Positions 37,101 through 64,000 of a DNA stretch of 64,000 nt are shown here, in pieces. How positions within the stretch are numbered: position 1 is the first letter of the stretch; the number at the start of each line of letters is the position of its first letter. The stretch covers positions 9,457,774 through 9,521,773 of the forward strand of contig NC_058513.1 of NCBI RefSeq assembly GCF_020382885.2, read 5' to 3'. Under the pieces are notes generated by a model. That model was not told where the DNA came from. It did no database searches and saw only the letters and a list, made by a program, of their open reading frames with translations. Both the position numbers and the translations under genes were made by a program. Source of the stretch: Scatophagus argus (taxonomy: Eukaryota > Chordata > Actinopteri > Scatophagidae).

Positions 37101-38414
37101 TAATAAGGTACTTTTTTGTCTGGACCACAGCAAAGAAGAATCTGCCACTGACACTCCTCATGCACTAACTTGCATGCAAATTCTTTTCTGTTCCTGTTTT
37201 CAGACCATGAACCTCGCCATGGGGATGACATCAGAGGTTCTGCAGAACTTCAGTTTTCCAGTGGAACATCTCAGGAGGAAGATAAAAGAGATGGACATGT
37301 GAAAAAATCAAAAAGTCAAGTGAGGTCTGGGAGCACAACACAATACAAGGATCACAGTGGAAGAACAGGGGTTGCCAAAACTAAAATCAAACGTCCAGCT
37401 TCGCCCTATCATATCTCATCTCTGACTGTTTACCAGAAAGATGGTGGCAAGGGATTTACAAGTGGCAAGGATGAAGAGGAGCAAAGGCTTGAAGACTCTG
37501 CCACTGATGAAAGTGATTTTTCATCCTCCAATCTGAGAGCCAAGTGGTTTCTCTCCACCAACCAGTGGCAAGGTTTCATACCTTTGCAGATCCCTGGCAT
37601 AGACTCATTGGGCAGTGAGGAGATATCAGACCCCGAGAACCATCCTGCATGTGCTGATGATGTGACTGATTGCAATGAAATGTCATCTGCTGTCAGCGAA
37701 AGCTTAGAGAAAATGAAAGAGAACCATTCACTCTTCTATAAGATTGCATGTGATATTAGTATTTCTGACTCAGATATAACCAAGAATGATGGGAATTCAA
37801 ATGCCCAAACGTCACCCAGGCCAGAGGAAGAAGAACTACTGATCACTGAATCTGTCCCAGAGGAAGCAGCCCATGATGTTGAGAGATCTTTAAACCAAGA
37901 GAGCAAGAATTTCAGCCCACATTTGCCATCAGTTGTTATTGAACATAGTCTTGCTGTTAATAACAATCTCCAAGATTCAGCACAGGAAACCCAGGACAAA
38001 GCAGTGTTAAGTACCTCAGCCAGTCCATCAGAAGAGGTGTGTGTTTATCGAGAGATCCCTGAAAAAGAAAGTGAAGACACCTCAAGGCAAAAAGGCCAGT
38101 TAGAGAGAGTTAGAGAAACTATCCATGAAGATCCCGTGCAGGACACTGATTGTGATCAGGACCTGGATAAAAATGCCGCGGCAAGAGATGAACACAATGG
38201 GGCAAAAGAATCGGAAGACAGAAAGGGGGACCAAGAGAGATCTGAAAAGCAGAGGAAATGTCGTAGTTTAAGTGAGGAGAACAAAGAGACTGTCCATGAA
38301 CGAGGCAACAACCGCTCCGTCCCTCCATCCAGCTCCTTGTATGAGGGCGGGAGTGTGATTCGGAGTGCCTCTTTTGGGAAGACGCGAGTTACAGTATTAA
38401 GGACAAGTTTGTAG
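28188..38414 (+). CDS. plekha4: PH domain-containing family A member 4-like protein, about 1,335 aa
   Basis: Exons are 28188-28256, 28342-28440, 28553-28625, 28728-28828, 29598-29716, 29812-30030, 30154-30451, 30927-30986, 31226-31378, 32122-32181, 32280-32360, 32607-32759, 32961-33059, 33299-33407, 33805-33878, 34254-34358, 34441-34531, 34796-34851, 35374-35508, 35599-36009, 36684-36805, 36891-37000 and 37204-38414. The donors at 31378 and 34531 are the least certain. The PH domain (about residues 46-147) has the basic strand WLNKKDSSGLKLWKRRWFVL and FYYKDSREESVLGS, as in PLEKHA4, and there is no WW domain. Next come a linker with RPHTPVGRVDIRP, an 11-His tract, a coiled coil (about residues 418-565), KIKMSEEEQIERMKRNQ, and an RRVERIRERVIR helix. 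The last exon gives about 404 mostly acidic, disordered residues ending VTVLRTSL. The family binds membrane phosphoinositides; human PLEKHA4 is linked to Wnt/Dishevelled control through the KLHL12 ligase. The protein is much longer than human PLEKHA4 (about 780 aa). Family membership is secure. The A4 name rests on the PH sequence and on ppfia3 next door. Confidence 0.82.
31307..31339 (+). repeat. in-frame CAC/CAT tract encoding 11 histidines
   Basis: Seven CAC codons followed by CAT-CAC-CAT-CAC lie within the exon at 31,226, at about residues 374-384 of the PH-domain protein. The uninterrupted CAC part is a coding trinucleotide microsatellite and may differ in length between alleles. Confidence 0.85.
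34741..34763 (+). repeat. C23 homopolymer in plekha4 intron
   Basis: Twenty-three consecutive C residues end 32 bases before the acceptor of the exon at 34,796. The run is part of a long pyrimidine tract. The complementary G-run can form quadruplex structures in principle. Its exact length is prone to sequencing error. Confidence 0.9.
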
Positions 38415-38917
38415 AGGCAAGAAGAGTGGCAGCTTAAGGAGCTTAAATGAACACATTTGGGAAGGACAAGAACACAGTTAAGTGATTTATGGTAAAGGAC
38501 AATGCCCGAAGAGGAGGATTTGAAGAGTTTGAAAGAATTAATTGGACTTGACTTTGGATTAGAAATGGGAAAGTGGGAACATACAATAAGAGAAATGATC
38601 ATAATGTTTGGTAAACTTGAACATTTCCATTATTTGTAATGGGTGGTTTGAAAAGGATGCTGGTAAAATAGAAAGTCTTAAGAGTATTTCTTGAAAACAA
38701 AACCTATGCATGCACATATAGTGTTATTCTTGCAGTTGATGGTAAACACCAAATACCTTATGTATAGCTGCCCATTTGTGGTTAACACTTTCATTCCTCT
38801 CGCAATATGCATCTAACACAACACAGAAACTACACGTGATGGCTGCTTGTAGATGGCGAGATAACCCTGTTATTTTCACTGTAACCAAATGTGTTTTGTA
38901 TCTCAAACATCCTGATT

Positions 38918-38923
38918 AATAAA
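38918..38923 (+). terminator. poly(A) signal of plekha4
   Basis: AATAAA lies about 500 bases after the stop at 38,414, with 'gtcgtgtgtctg' (T/G-rich) just beyond. This is a typical vertebrate 3' end. Confidence 0.6.
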
Positions 38924-38939
38924 CATGTCGTGTGTCTGA

Positions 38940-40000
38940 CATAAGCACAGAGACTCCTGCTCCTTATTTATATTCACAAGATATCACATTAATGTTTTGC
39001 TCTCATTTCATGCATCCATATTTTTTCCTCAATGAAGGTCCCCTGGGTGCTTGGGTGCTGCTCTCCGACTAGCCCTGATGCGGAATTACATGGAGCCACT
39101 GAAAATGCCTTTGTCACTTTAAATCCTTGCCGTGTCTCAGTCGATGACATCATTGTCTGAGAACACATTACATCACCCCTTCCCAGGCTCACTCTCTTAA
39201 AGACAGCACCACCTTATGTTTACTGAGCAACACACACGCACACACACACATGCGCACATACAGACAAATGGAGAGCGAGCGAGAGAGAGATAGAGAGAGA
39301 GTTGCTTATCTGTTTACAAATGTGATATCAATATCAACATGCATATTAATAAGGGACTTAATGAGGTTAAATTTTATGCGTGGGCACCTGAGTTCATATT
39401 GTCCAAATGTGATTCAGGACAGCAGCAATACATATGGCCAGTTCCAGAAACATATGTAAAAGCTACAAGTTGGCAACATTCAAACCTATTCCTACATTGA
39501 CTGAATATCATTGGCATGCTTTTCCCAGCACACCACATATAGTTAAAGGCATCCTTGAATGCATTTTAAATACGAGCATTCAAAACATATCTGAGACATA
39601 CTGTATGCCTTCAGCAGAATTTGGAAAATATGAACCTATAAATAAGCGAATGGTAAACTACATCATTGGCATAAGTATAAATAAAGTTTTTATTGACATA
39701 TTTTTGGCAGGTGTATCAGAATATTATCCACATAAGGTTTTTCGGGTGGACTAAAGCTGATCCTACAAATCATCACCTCTCACACCCGTTTTGTTTTCTT
39801 TGTTTTTCTTTCCTTTTTTTGCAGGGACACACTGCAGATAAAGTGCTGCTTTATGTATAAAATAATCTGCATGTATGTATGTGTTTCTATCGTAGGAGTG
39901 AGTTTTGGCTCAGTCTACTGCCATAAGTGTAACATAGGACTGGTTGCAAGTAAAACCCCCGTCAGTTAGTTTGCACTTGTCCCTGATATAAATACACACT
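38940..40000. other. intergenic between plekha4 and ppfia3
   Basis: About 1 kb with (CA)n at 39,234-39,252 and a GAGA-rich stretch near 39,276-39,302. No gene recognised. Confidence 0.5.
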
Positions 40001-40019
40001 GTATAATTAATCAGGTGTT

Positions 40020-40357
40020 TGATTGGCCTGTGAGTGCGCGTGAGTGCGTGGCGCGCGCGTAAATCACAGAGATGCGGAGAATGCTGAGAGAATGTTTCTT
40101 TAAGACCCATTACCTTCCAATCCGACAGAGGGGGAGTCTGTGGTAAGGTGGCGTATCGTCTCTCTCCGCGTCCCCCTCCTCGCCGTTTACATGTGGAAAA
40201 GAGAGAACGGGGAAAATACATCTATACATCACATATAGTGAGCTTTACTCTGGTTTCGGATGAGGGGCACGGACGCCGAGGCACGATCCACGGGAGATGG
40301 ACCTAAGGAATATTTAACATCAAAGATGGACACTACAGGCTCCCCGCGATGACTGTG
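40020..40357 (+). promoter_or_regulatory. ppfia3: CpG-rich promoter and 5' non-coding exon of ppfia3
   Basis: CpG density rises sharply (gtgagtgcgcgtgagtgcgtggcgcgcgcg, read as scattered words) and no TATA box is evident, as expected for a neuronal CpG promoter. An exon ends at 40,357 with GACTGTG|GTAAGG, a strong donor. The next usable acceptor is at 45,069, upstream of the ppfia3 start codon. The transcription start inside the region is not defined; roughly 40,150-40,250 is a guess. Confidence 0.55.
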
Positions 40358-40561
40358 GTAAGGATGCAACTTCACACCGCCCCATCGCAACCCAGTTTCT
40401 ATCTGAGCGGGCGAATAGTCCATCGAAAGACGCCCAGGAGAGATATACATGGACTAATGTAACGATAAACGGATGTGTGTTCGTGCATGTGTGAGATAAC
40501 AAGTACCTAACGTTGTGTTGTCAAGGATTGAGGGGGGTGGTGTTGTATATGTGTGAATGTG

Positions 40562-40563
<2 letters not shown>

Positions 40564-40601
<38 letters not shown>

Positions 40602-40620
40602 GGAAGGAAGGAAGGAAGGG
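40564..40620 (+). repeat. (TG)n(GAAG)n compound microsatellite
   Basis: About eighteen TG units run into five GAAG units, 200 bases downstream of the putative ppfia3 first exon. Alternating purine-pyrimidine runs can adopt Z-DNA. Confidence 0.92.
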
Positions 40621-43600
40621 AGGGGGGATTACCATTGCAATACAGGCAAATAGGCTTATATTAGATAGACGTTGCCCATGTCAGTGCCAGGCATTGACAG
40701 GTGTGTTGGCAGCGCATAGCACGATTTATTTAGGGCGCGCTTGCTCGCCCCCTTTTGCATACAATTGATGAGGTGATAGCTACTTGAAGAGAGAGAGTGA
40801 GAGAGCTAGAGTCTCCATGATCAGAAGATCCAACTGTATATTGGCCTGCTATTTGTTGCTTGTAATTAATCGTGGCTGTAACTAAGTCCTTTGCCGTTGG
40901 GAGCTTTGTAGTCGAACCTCCCAGCTCGTTACCCTGCTGTCACTGGGCCTTTTGAGTTGATTATAATTCTAGGATGTCTGGAGGAGGCAGACCCTGTTAC
41001 TGAAAATGTTCGGTGTGCATTTTTGGGCCATCCTCCTGACGTGATGCTTTTCCACATTGTGCCATTCGAGGAGAGATTTATCTTTTAAATGTGGATTTAT
41101 CTTTCTTCTGTTCGCTTTAATGGCCGTTTTCACGGTTGTCACGCATGAAGGGCCAATCTGGAGATCACTCCACGCTTTTTACTATAAGAATGTAGATTGA
41201 GTGCGTGCGTGCGTGCTCGTGCGCGCTCGCGCGTCTACCGTCGAATGGTCTTTCCTCCATACATTCAGAAATGGAGGTAGCCACAGACTGGTGGACTTGT
41301 CATGTTGAGAAGAGCCTCGTCATTTTCCCATTCAGCCCAGTGTGCAGTGTGGATGCCAGCGCAAATAAAAGCGTGTCAGTCCGTATCCCGGTGCTTTCAT
41401 TCCCTCCATACCCGGCTGCCGACAATCACTTATCGATTCCAATGATTCCTTTCTTGGCCAGAGGGTACCGTTACGTGGTATTGGGAGGGGAGGAGGGGGT
41501 TCATTATTAGTCGCTACATGTTTATGTTCTGCTTTTGTGGAAATGTCGGGAATGTGTCCGACGTGGGTGCATTGTTGTCGCTGAGTAGGTGATTTAGCAT
41601 GCAAGCGGATGTAAAAACCGATCGCAGACACCCTCTTTCTCTTAGTTCTGATTGTCGGAGCCCGCAAAGCCCTCTCCCCGCCCCAGTGTCTGGTGGAGGA
41701 GAGCTGCTTTTGCTGTTCTCTCGCTCACATACAGCACACGCAAGCCTGTGACATTTCCCTGTGCACACTTTTCGAAGACTGGGGATATTTAGTAACATGA
41801 TACACAGTCTAATTGTCGGGAGGGGGGGGGCTTGTCCTAATTGGTCATCTAGCAACCAGATGCTGTAAAGCCATTCTGTCCACCCCAGGGTAGGCGGCTA
41901 CAAGCAAGATTCAGTGTGACTGTGGATGATGATGATGATGATGATGTGGGCAATCATAAAATGAAAACACCCACAAGTGCGCGCGCATACACACACACAC
42001 ACACACAAAGACTCTCTCTGTCACACACACACACACACTTGATCGATTTCTGTTTGGTGACACTGTGACATGAGCTCACACATTGTACTCATGAATCTAG
42101 TGCTGCTTGGTTATATAGCAGTACGCTATAGACGAATGTTCTCACCGGCTCGTTGTTTTCAAGCTGCTCTCACAGTCAAACAAAAGCTCTCTTGATAACT
42201 AATCTACACTGTCATTTTAATGCACCGCACATGCGGACACGCTCTCTCTTGCTTTCTAGCTGTCTTTCTTTTTCTCTCATCACACACACACACACTCATA
42301 AGCACACAGGTCACCTCACAGCTGACGCTTCAGTCAGAGCTGCAGGCTGCACAGTTTGTTTCGCCTGTACTGACTCCAGCAGTGAATCCTTTGTTTTTCC
42401 ATCACAGAGCCATCATATGAAACAGACCAAGTACACTGAATGATTACAGTGAGCTGTACAGTCACAGTATACAATGGTCTGCAGTAATTACATTATCCTT
42501 TTTTTTCTGCTGCTCTTGCTGAACCACTGAAGAGTTGCTGGTAATGACAATGAGCAATTATCCCAAGCTGACGATTTGAAAAAAAATCTTATGGGCCATC
42601 CTGTATACTTAACATTTAAAGTGTCCTGCACCAACTCCAGTCAATTTGAATATTTTGGGTATTTTGGATAACAATCAGAAGCTTTTGTAGTCTTTGGTTG
42701 ACAAATCTTTTAGGAAATCTTAAGGTACTTGGCATAGTTTGATCAACAAAGTATTTTTTTTTAGTTCAGACCTGAATCCAAACCTGTACCATACATGTTT
42801 TTTTCTCTAACAAAAAGCAAACAATAGATCCAATGAACATCTGGGGGAGTCTGGGTCTTTTTGAAAGGTAGCATTAGCTAAAATGCTTTTGAAAGGCAAC
42901 ATAGCTGAACTATTATGATTACGGGCAACCACCAAAAGCAAATGGCTTCATATTATATTTCAAATATTTCTTTACTCTGCAGGCCATGGCATAAAGATCA
43001 TCCTACTTCTTAGTTAAAAAGTCTGGCAACTTCAGATCACCACTTGAATCAGAGCTGTCTCACTGCTGCGCCTTTAGCAGGATCTAACTGAGTCAGGTGT
43101 CTCCATGTGAGCTTTTCACACCTACAGGTGTTCCGCCACTCTGAAGCATTGTTAATTTCATGTCATATCTGGGTTAAAAATGCACCTCTGACCGCTGTTT
43201 GATAATCTCATGGGCCTCACCTTTTCAGGTTTTCCCCTTTGTTAACATATGGCACATGATGTGATGATAACACGCTTTACTACTATCAGTGTGGCAGAGA
43301 AATCAGACTACATTCCAAACTCTTAAACTGTATTTTAAGGAAATGTCGGCGTGAGTTCGGTCTTACATCAGTAATTATACATCAGTGCAGCTAGGTAAGG
43401 ATGGAAGTTGTTTTTTGGTGGGACATACATTGAAGTTGCCAAGTACTCTGGCCAACTCACCATCATGAGGAACTAATTCAGTATCTGTATCAGCCCTCCA
43501 ATTAAAGAGCCCCAGTCTCTGCTCCTGGAAGCCCATATAATAATAATGAGAAAACTGGCAAGACTTGTTTTCATTGGTGCTGAGGCCTGTTTCCATCGCC

Positions 43601-44055
43601 CTATTCAGTCTCACTGACATAAAGGAGTCGGCATGGGGCATTAAATGAGTCCAAACCACTTAAAAGTATAAAGGCCAGTGCAAGCCCCCTGAGTGTGACA
43701 GACTAGACAGTGAAGATTACGGGAGGAAAGAGGAGAGAAACACGAGGCACTACAATAATGCTGATTGCTGAATTCAAAGTGTTTTGGCCTGCAGTTTGCA
43801 GCGTGAGCCAGAGGCCTTGTCCAGTTAAAAAGGTTGTGTAAAATATCGAGATGACTTAGGACAAAAGTGATTAATGTAAGACTTGTCAAGGGAGATCACA
43901 TGTTTCAGTCACAGCCACATATTTGTTTTGGTTTTTTTTTTAAACTGAGAGTGATAGCAAATTCAACTTGTTGTATTGCTTAACCCATTAAGATTAGCAT
44001 TTTAACACTTTTAGAATTTTAACACTCTCTCATCAAAATCACAGTGATTGATACA

Positions 44056-44380
44056 TTAAAAAAACAGTCTAACTTTCGGGGAAATATGTTCACTCACTTT
44101 GTTGCTATGACAGGAAATGCTCATATCTATCCACTGTATATAAGACAGTCAGCAACTTTAACTTCATAGCATAAAATCTGGAGACGGGAAACAGCTGAAC
44201 ATCTGTCCAAATGTAACAAAATCCACCTACTGGCACCTCTAAATCTCACAAATGAACACTTTATATCTCATTTGTTTCATCTGTTTCCAGTCTTTGTGCT
44301 ATGCAAAGCAACTTGGCTGTAGTATTTAACCAACAAAGAAAGCAAATAAGTGTATTAGTCAAAATACCAAACTATTCCTT
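44056..44380 (+). mobile_element. MITE-like non-autonomous element, fullest copy
   Basis: The block starts near 'aacagtctaactttcggggaaata' and ends at 'caaaataccaaactattccttta'. The two ends are imperfect inverted repeats (ttcggggaaata... against taaaggaatagtttgg read from the other side), and there is no open frame. The interior has 'tgctatgacaggaaatgctcat', 'agcataaaatctggagac', 'aacaaaatccacctac' and 'ttatatctcatttg', which I recall from a very abundant teleost element. The exact superfamily is not determined. Confidence 0.6.
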
Positions 44381-45069
44381 TAAAGAGGGCTGCCATAAAG
44401 TTCTGTCAGAAGTTTCTAGTGTGAAAATAAATATATAAATAATGAACAAATATTTATTGTAATGTGTATTCTCTTTTGGTCTTTTTTGGCGAGGTAAAAA
44501 TGCTCTTTAAATAAGCAGGATCATTAATTATTTTTTACAAACTGAGAGTGACAGGCAGAGTGACATTTTGCACACAATGTTGATTTAGGGAACTTAAAAT
44601 CCTGCCATTTTGTGTCCTAACAATACAATAGGTGCTTGCTATGACTGCGGCCCAAAATTAAGTTTCGGTTTTGGTCTTCTTTGGAAAAGTTGAACAACAA
44701 CAGTTGTATTATTGTTCCCTCAAGCTGCTTGACTCAGTGTGTATGCTACTCAGATACATCTTTCATTTCATTCACCGTAACCTGATATTCTAAAGGTTCA
44801 CAGCTGATGTACAAGCAGAGATCCAGAACCAATCATTTCACTGCTGCTGTCTTCACATTATTATGTAAAAAGTCAACATTTTTCAGTATTTCCTCAAAAA
44901 TGCTAATTACAAACCATCACGCCTTACTGTCACATTCCCATAGACTTACATTAGTCTGTACTGTTGTCTCAAACTAACAGCTCACCCTTGCAGAGTCCTT
45001 TCTCATTTGTTGTATGCACAGTGAAGTTTACTGAGGAGGATCTAATGCAGTGTTTGCTCTCTTTTTCAG

Positions 45070-45541
45070 CTCTTACTCCCAGTGCTTTGAGGAGCTCTGC
45101 TGCTTGGACACAATTTGGGAGCATCGGTCCTCCTTTGTCCCTTCCTTCCCCATAACCCCTTCCCTTCCTCACCCTCCGCCAATCCGAGCCACCCACAGAA
45201 CAGCTTCCCCGTAGATACTTCTTCCTCTTGCATAACACAGGAACACATAAGCATTCTGATCACTTACCATGCAGGTTGGGACTTTGTGAAGGAAGACAAG
45301 CGAACAAAGACGTACAGAAGGAAGTGCTGGAGAGAAAATATAAAGGCAATAAACAGGAAGATATGCAGACCAAAGGAATGATATTTTTGGAAAACTGAAG
45401 ATGTAAATATTTATATTTTGTACACCAAACTTTTAGTACGAGCTCATAAAACCCCCAGCGGCACGAACACAGACATTTTGCACGTACAATCTGCTGTTTA
45501 GTTTTCTTTACTAACCTGACACACACACACACTACGATCTC
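45070..45541 (+). other. ppfia3: 5' UTR portion of ppfia3
   Basis: A good acceptor (ctctttttcag) at 45,069 opens an exon that can run into the start codon at 45,542. It is not possible to exclude an internal intron or a separate start site within these 470 bases. A (CA)n patch lies just before the ATG. Confidence 0.4.
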
Positions 45542-61132
<15,591 letters not shown>

Positions 61133-61444
61133 AAGATAAGCACACCAGGTGAGAAAAGCACCTTGTCTCATTGCATCTATAGCTAAAAATGACCTTTTCT
61201 GAACTCTAAACAGATGTTCTGTAAGTGTGTTTTATTCCATTTTGTAGAACCCCTCCTTCAACCTTATCCAAGGAAAAAAAACACATTTTTAAAGAACAAA
61301 AAAAAACATGAGGATCAACATAAAAAATGAACAGTAGAAGATGACCAACAACATTCGAGCCAGATGTCTCGAAGAATCAAAGACACTGAGTGAATGATTT
61401 CTGAAAAGATGATAAAATAATGAGTGGATGTCTGTTTATCCATC

Positions 61445-61482
<38 letters not shown>

Positions 61483-62450
61483 GCTCTCTCCATCTTGATC
61501 CATAGTTGTGGCATGATGCTGTTTGATTCTGTAGAAAGTGGCCTGTAGAAAGTGACCATCGCCTATTGTGAATACATCTTCTGTTTCTGAGTGTGAGATG
61601 GCAATATTGACACAACATTTATGGTTTTTCAATCCAAAACTGCATTCCCGTTCAGAACAAGAGAATGATACCCCAGCGCGCATCCTCGCAGGTGATCTTA
61701 CTATGATTTAGTCCGATAATAGAACATACTCTGCCTAGTACCACACAGTACAACGATGCAGTAGAGTCTGGGGAGAGGGAGTTTTGAAGGGAGAATGTAA
61801 GCGTACACGGGGAAATGAAATGTATGTTCTTAAGCCATAACAAACATGAGATGCACAAATGTGAAGAGGACAGACAATGAGACAAATAGCAAAGTGCTTT
61901 ATGACAGAATCCTGTTCAAAATGGGAATAAAAAGAGTTAAGCATTTGTGTTAATATGCATGCCAAAATCAACCATTTTAGAGTGAACGTCATGGTATCAA
62001 TCATCTACTGATGTGAAAGCTTGGGTCAGGACTTTGTAAAATGTGTGTATTTTATTTTTATCATTTTTTTTAATGATAACTGCTATTGTACGTATGTATG
62101 TATGTACAGTATGTATGTGTGTGTATTAAACTGTATGTTCATTTCATACTTAGTTTTAAGACTGACTGTAATTTCATTCTAGGTTGAAAAATGAAATATG
62201 TTTTGAATTATGGACATTTAAGATATGCTACTTGTATGTGTACATTTTGAAAAAAAAACAAAAACAAATTGTGTTATGATTTAAATTCATACTATTGGAG
62301 AGTAGTGATGATAATTGAATATAATATGACAATAATGATAATAAAATAATGATTGTAAAAGCTGTAATTAAAAAAAGATACCTGAAAAACGCTGCTGACA
62401 GAATTATTTGCACTTTCCTCCTCTCACTGACCGGTCACAGATGATCACAG
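61133..62450 (+). other. ppfia3: ppfia3 3' UTR region
   Basis: Non-coding, AT-rich, directly after the stop codon. It contains (TC)n at 61,449-61,479 and candidate poly(A) hexamers AATAAA at 61,926-61,931 and 62,340-62,345, and ATTAAA at 62,125-62,130. The true end is not decidable from sequence alone. Minus-strand open frames over the (TC)n run (Arg-Glu repeats) are artefacts of the microsatellite. Confidence 0.5.
61449..61479 (+). repeat. (TC)n microsatellite
   Basis: About fifteen TC units in the presumed 3' UTR of ppfia3. Confidence 0.92.
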
Positions 62451-62956
62451 GTAAGTGCTGTAACAGAGCCATCGCCCATCTTTCAATATCAGCCACTGAA
62501 ATGCAGAAGCCGAGTTTATCCTTGAGCCGTCAGCTTCGGTTTGGACACAGAACAGTTGGACTCTGCTGTCGGGATCCCAGATAAGACCTGCAAGGTACCG
62601 AGATAGTTGGAGGAAGGGGATGGATATATTTTTGTTTTTACCTTTTATTCAGTTGTTGTGATAGTCTGTTAAACTACAGTTTAAGACTTCATTTATATAT
62701 TAATATAGTTGAAGGTTGCAGTTCTTTGTTACATTTCTCAGCTATATTCTTCTGAGCACAACACATTCTGCATGCTTCTGCTCAGTCAACAATGAAATGA
62801 TCACCACAGAGCTGGAGTTGAGCCAAAAAAAGGAAGGGGAAACCCCAATGTTTATATTCTAGATCTTTATATTCTAAACAGGCCATGAATGAATGAAAGA
62901 CATGTTTTTTATGTTGAATTTTCTTCTGTTAGTGATTTCTAATTAGGAATCTTTTA
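62451..62956. other. intergenic, nothing recognised
   Basis: AT-rich DNA after the last plausible ppfia3 poly(A) signal. No exon or RNA gene was recognised. Confidence 0.5.
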
Positions 62957-62959
62957 TTT

Positions 62960-63022
62960 CAATCAGAATCAGAATCAGAATTCCTTGATTTATCCCCGAA
63001 GGGAAATTCTTTTATTTTGAAA
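62960..63022 (+). repeat. teleost 'aatcagaatcagaatcagaa' repeat
   Basis: Three tandem 'aatcag' units lead into 'ttccttgatttatccccgaag' (in part) and 'ggaaattctttta'. This is the characteristic head of a very abundant teleost interspersed repeat, and a better copy than that at 57,595. The sequence after it, to about 63,240, may belong to the same element but is too diverged to be sure. Confidence 0.75.
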
Positions 63023-64000
63023 CTTTTGAAGCAGACATAAAAGAAAATCAGTCATCTCTGAGATTTGGTAGCACTAATTACTGTATCAATGTTTAAATGT
63101 AAAGCTTTGGGAATACTAGCTCCAGTAACAGCAGACAGTACACGTGCAACTCTAGATCAAAAATACTTCACATCTGAGCAGTCGCACATTATATGCAAAT
63201 AGGTTCCCACTTCATTATTAAATACATACATACGAGTCTATTTCAACTTTTGTGTTTAAGCAAAAGACATAATAATATTAAATAAAATGCACCGTAGGCA
63301 CATGGATATACATTCAGCACAGCTGTCAGTGAGAAATGCAAAAACAGTGTGTTGTCGAGGAGCAGGGAGGAAGACGTGGGAAAGTAGAGGGAAAGAGGGG
63401 GTGAAGAAAAAGGAGTAAATTGTAAGGTCTGCTTAGTATGGGGGGAAAAAATTATAACTGAATATGTAGAGCAAATGTATTCCTTATCTTTCGAATATAA
63501 ATATATTGAATAAATAATAAAAGTAAGTCAAAACCTGTCATCAATTCTAATCTTAAGGGTTAAAACAGAATAAAACAGTGGCAGTCCTACCTGGTGAGCT
63601 ACGAAAACTACACCCAATGCTACATGTAGGTGGACAGAGGAATGTTCAAAAGCTTGACAAAAACAAAACCAACCCCTTCCCAGTCCCAAACAAACTTAGT
63701 AAGTGTCTCTAGCGCCATCTTCTGGCTGAGCCTTTTTTGTTTTAAAACATATCCAATTTTTTTTTTGTTTGTTCTAATTTCTCAACAAACTATGTCAATT
63801 TAGTTTAATTTAGCATGAAGCAAACAAGGCACTCAGTAAAAATGACATCATGAACACATTAGGAAATATGCCTTTGCACTCTTGAAAAAAAACAGACTTT
63901 GCACATCCTGTAAGTACAGTCCATCCATTGCCAGACATCCAGAAACATCTAAAACATGCGGGGGCAGGAGGTCCTGGGACCAGGACTGAGAAAGACTGGA
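63023..64000. other. intergenic, nothing recognised
   Basis: No gene, splice structure or RNA was recognised up to the end of the window. Confidence 0.5.

Larger units (their letters stand above)
40358..45069 (+). other. likely ppfia3 intron 1
   Basis: About 4.7 kb between the 5' exon donor and the acceptor 'ctttttcag'. The first 1.4 kb stays CpG-rich and contains (TG)n at 40,564-40,599 followed by (GAAG)n to about 40,620, a (GAT)n run at 41,925-41,946 and (CA)n patches near 41,988-42,036. The rest is AT-rich and includes a mobile-element copy at 44,056-44,380. No coding exon seen. Confidence 0.5.

Noticed and set aside
61377-61683. Minus-strand open frames with Arg-Glu repeats
   Set aside because: They are produced by the (TC)n microsatellite in the ppfia3 3' UTR.

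Overview
The window is nuclear DNA of a bony fish, most likely a spiny-rayed (percomorph) teleost. The evidence is spliced vertebrate genes with GT-AG introns, a moderately AT-rich background with many (CA)n, (TA)n and (TC)n microsatellites, and several dispersed repeats typical of teleosts. There is no bacterial, phage or viral gene content. Exons were assigned by eye from splice sites, reading phase and protein similarity recalled from known families. No search was run.

Layout. 1-10,200 is gene-poor and repeat-bearing. 10,626-19,907 holds three five-exon paralogues encoding small stand-alone PRY-SPRY (B30.2) proteins of 239, 238 and 235 residues. The first lies on the minus strand and is divergent from the other two, which are in tandem on the plus strand. 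Each has a TATA box upstream and the same intron phases. 20,220-27,870 is non-coding as far as I can see, apart from two weak candidates for 5' non-coding exons of the next gene. 28,188-38,414 (+) is a PH-domain gene that I call plekha4, with about 23 coding exons and about 1,335 residues. 40,000-61,132 (+) is ppfia3 (liprin-alpha-3): a CpG-rich promoter and 5' exon near 40.0-40.4 kb, a large first intron, then 30 coding exons from 45,542 to 61,132 encoding 1,239 residues. 61,133-64,000 holds its 3' UTR and repeat-bearing flanking DNA.

How the genes relate. PLEKHA4 and PPFIA3 lie in the same neighbourhood of human 19q13.33, so the order plekha4-ppfia3 is conserved synteny and supports both names. 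Liprin-alpha-3 is an active-zone scaffold with N-terminal coiled coils, three SAM domains and a C-terminal PDZ ligand. PLEKHA4 is a phosphoinositide-binding PH adaptor. Both predicted proteins end in a sequence that fits a PDZ ligand. The PRY-SPRY trio is a local, apparently fish-specific duplication with no evident functional link to the other two genes.

I found no undescribed multi-gene system. The most interesting points are the stand-alone PRY-SPRY trio, the 11-histidine tract and long acidic C-terminal exon of plekha4, the 27-nt microexon and Gly-rich N-terminus of ppfia3, and three copies of one inverted-repeat-like mobile element family.
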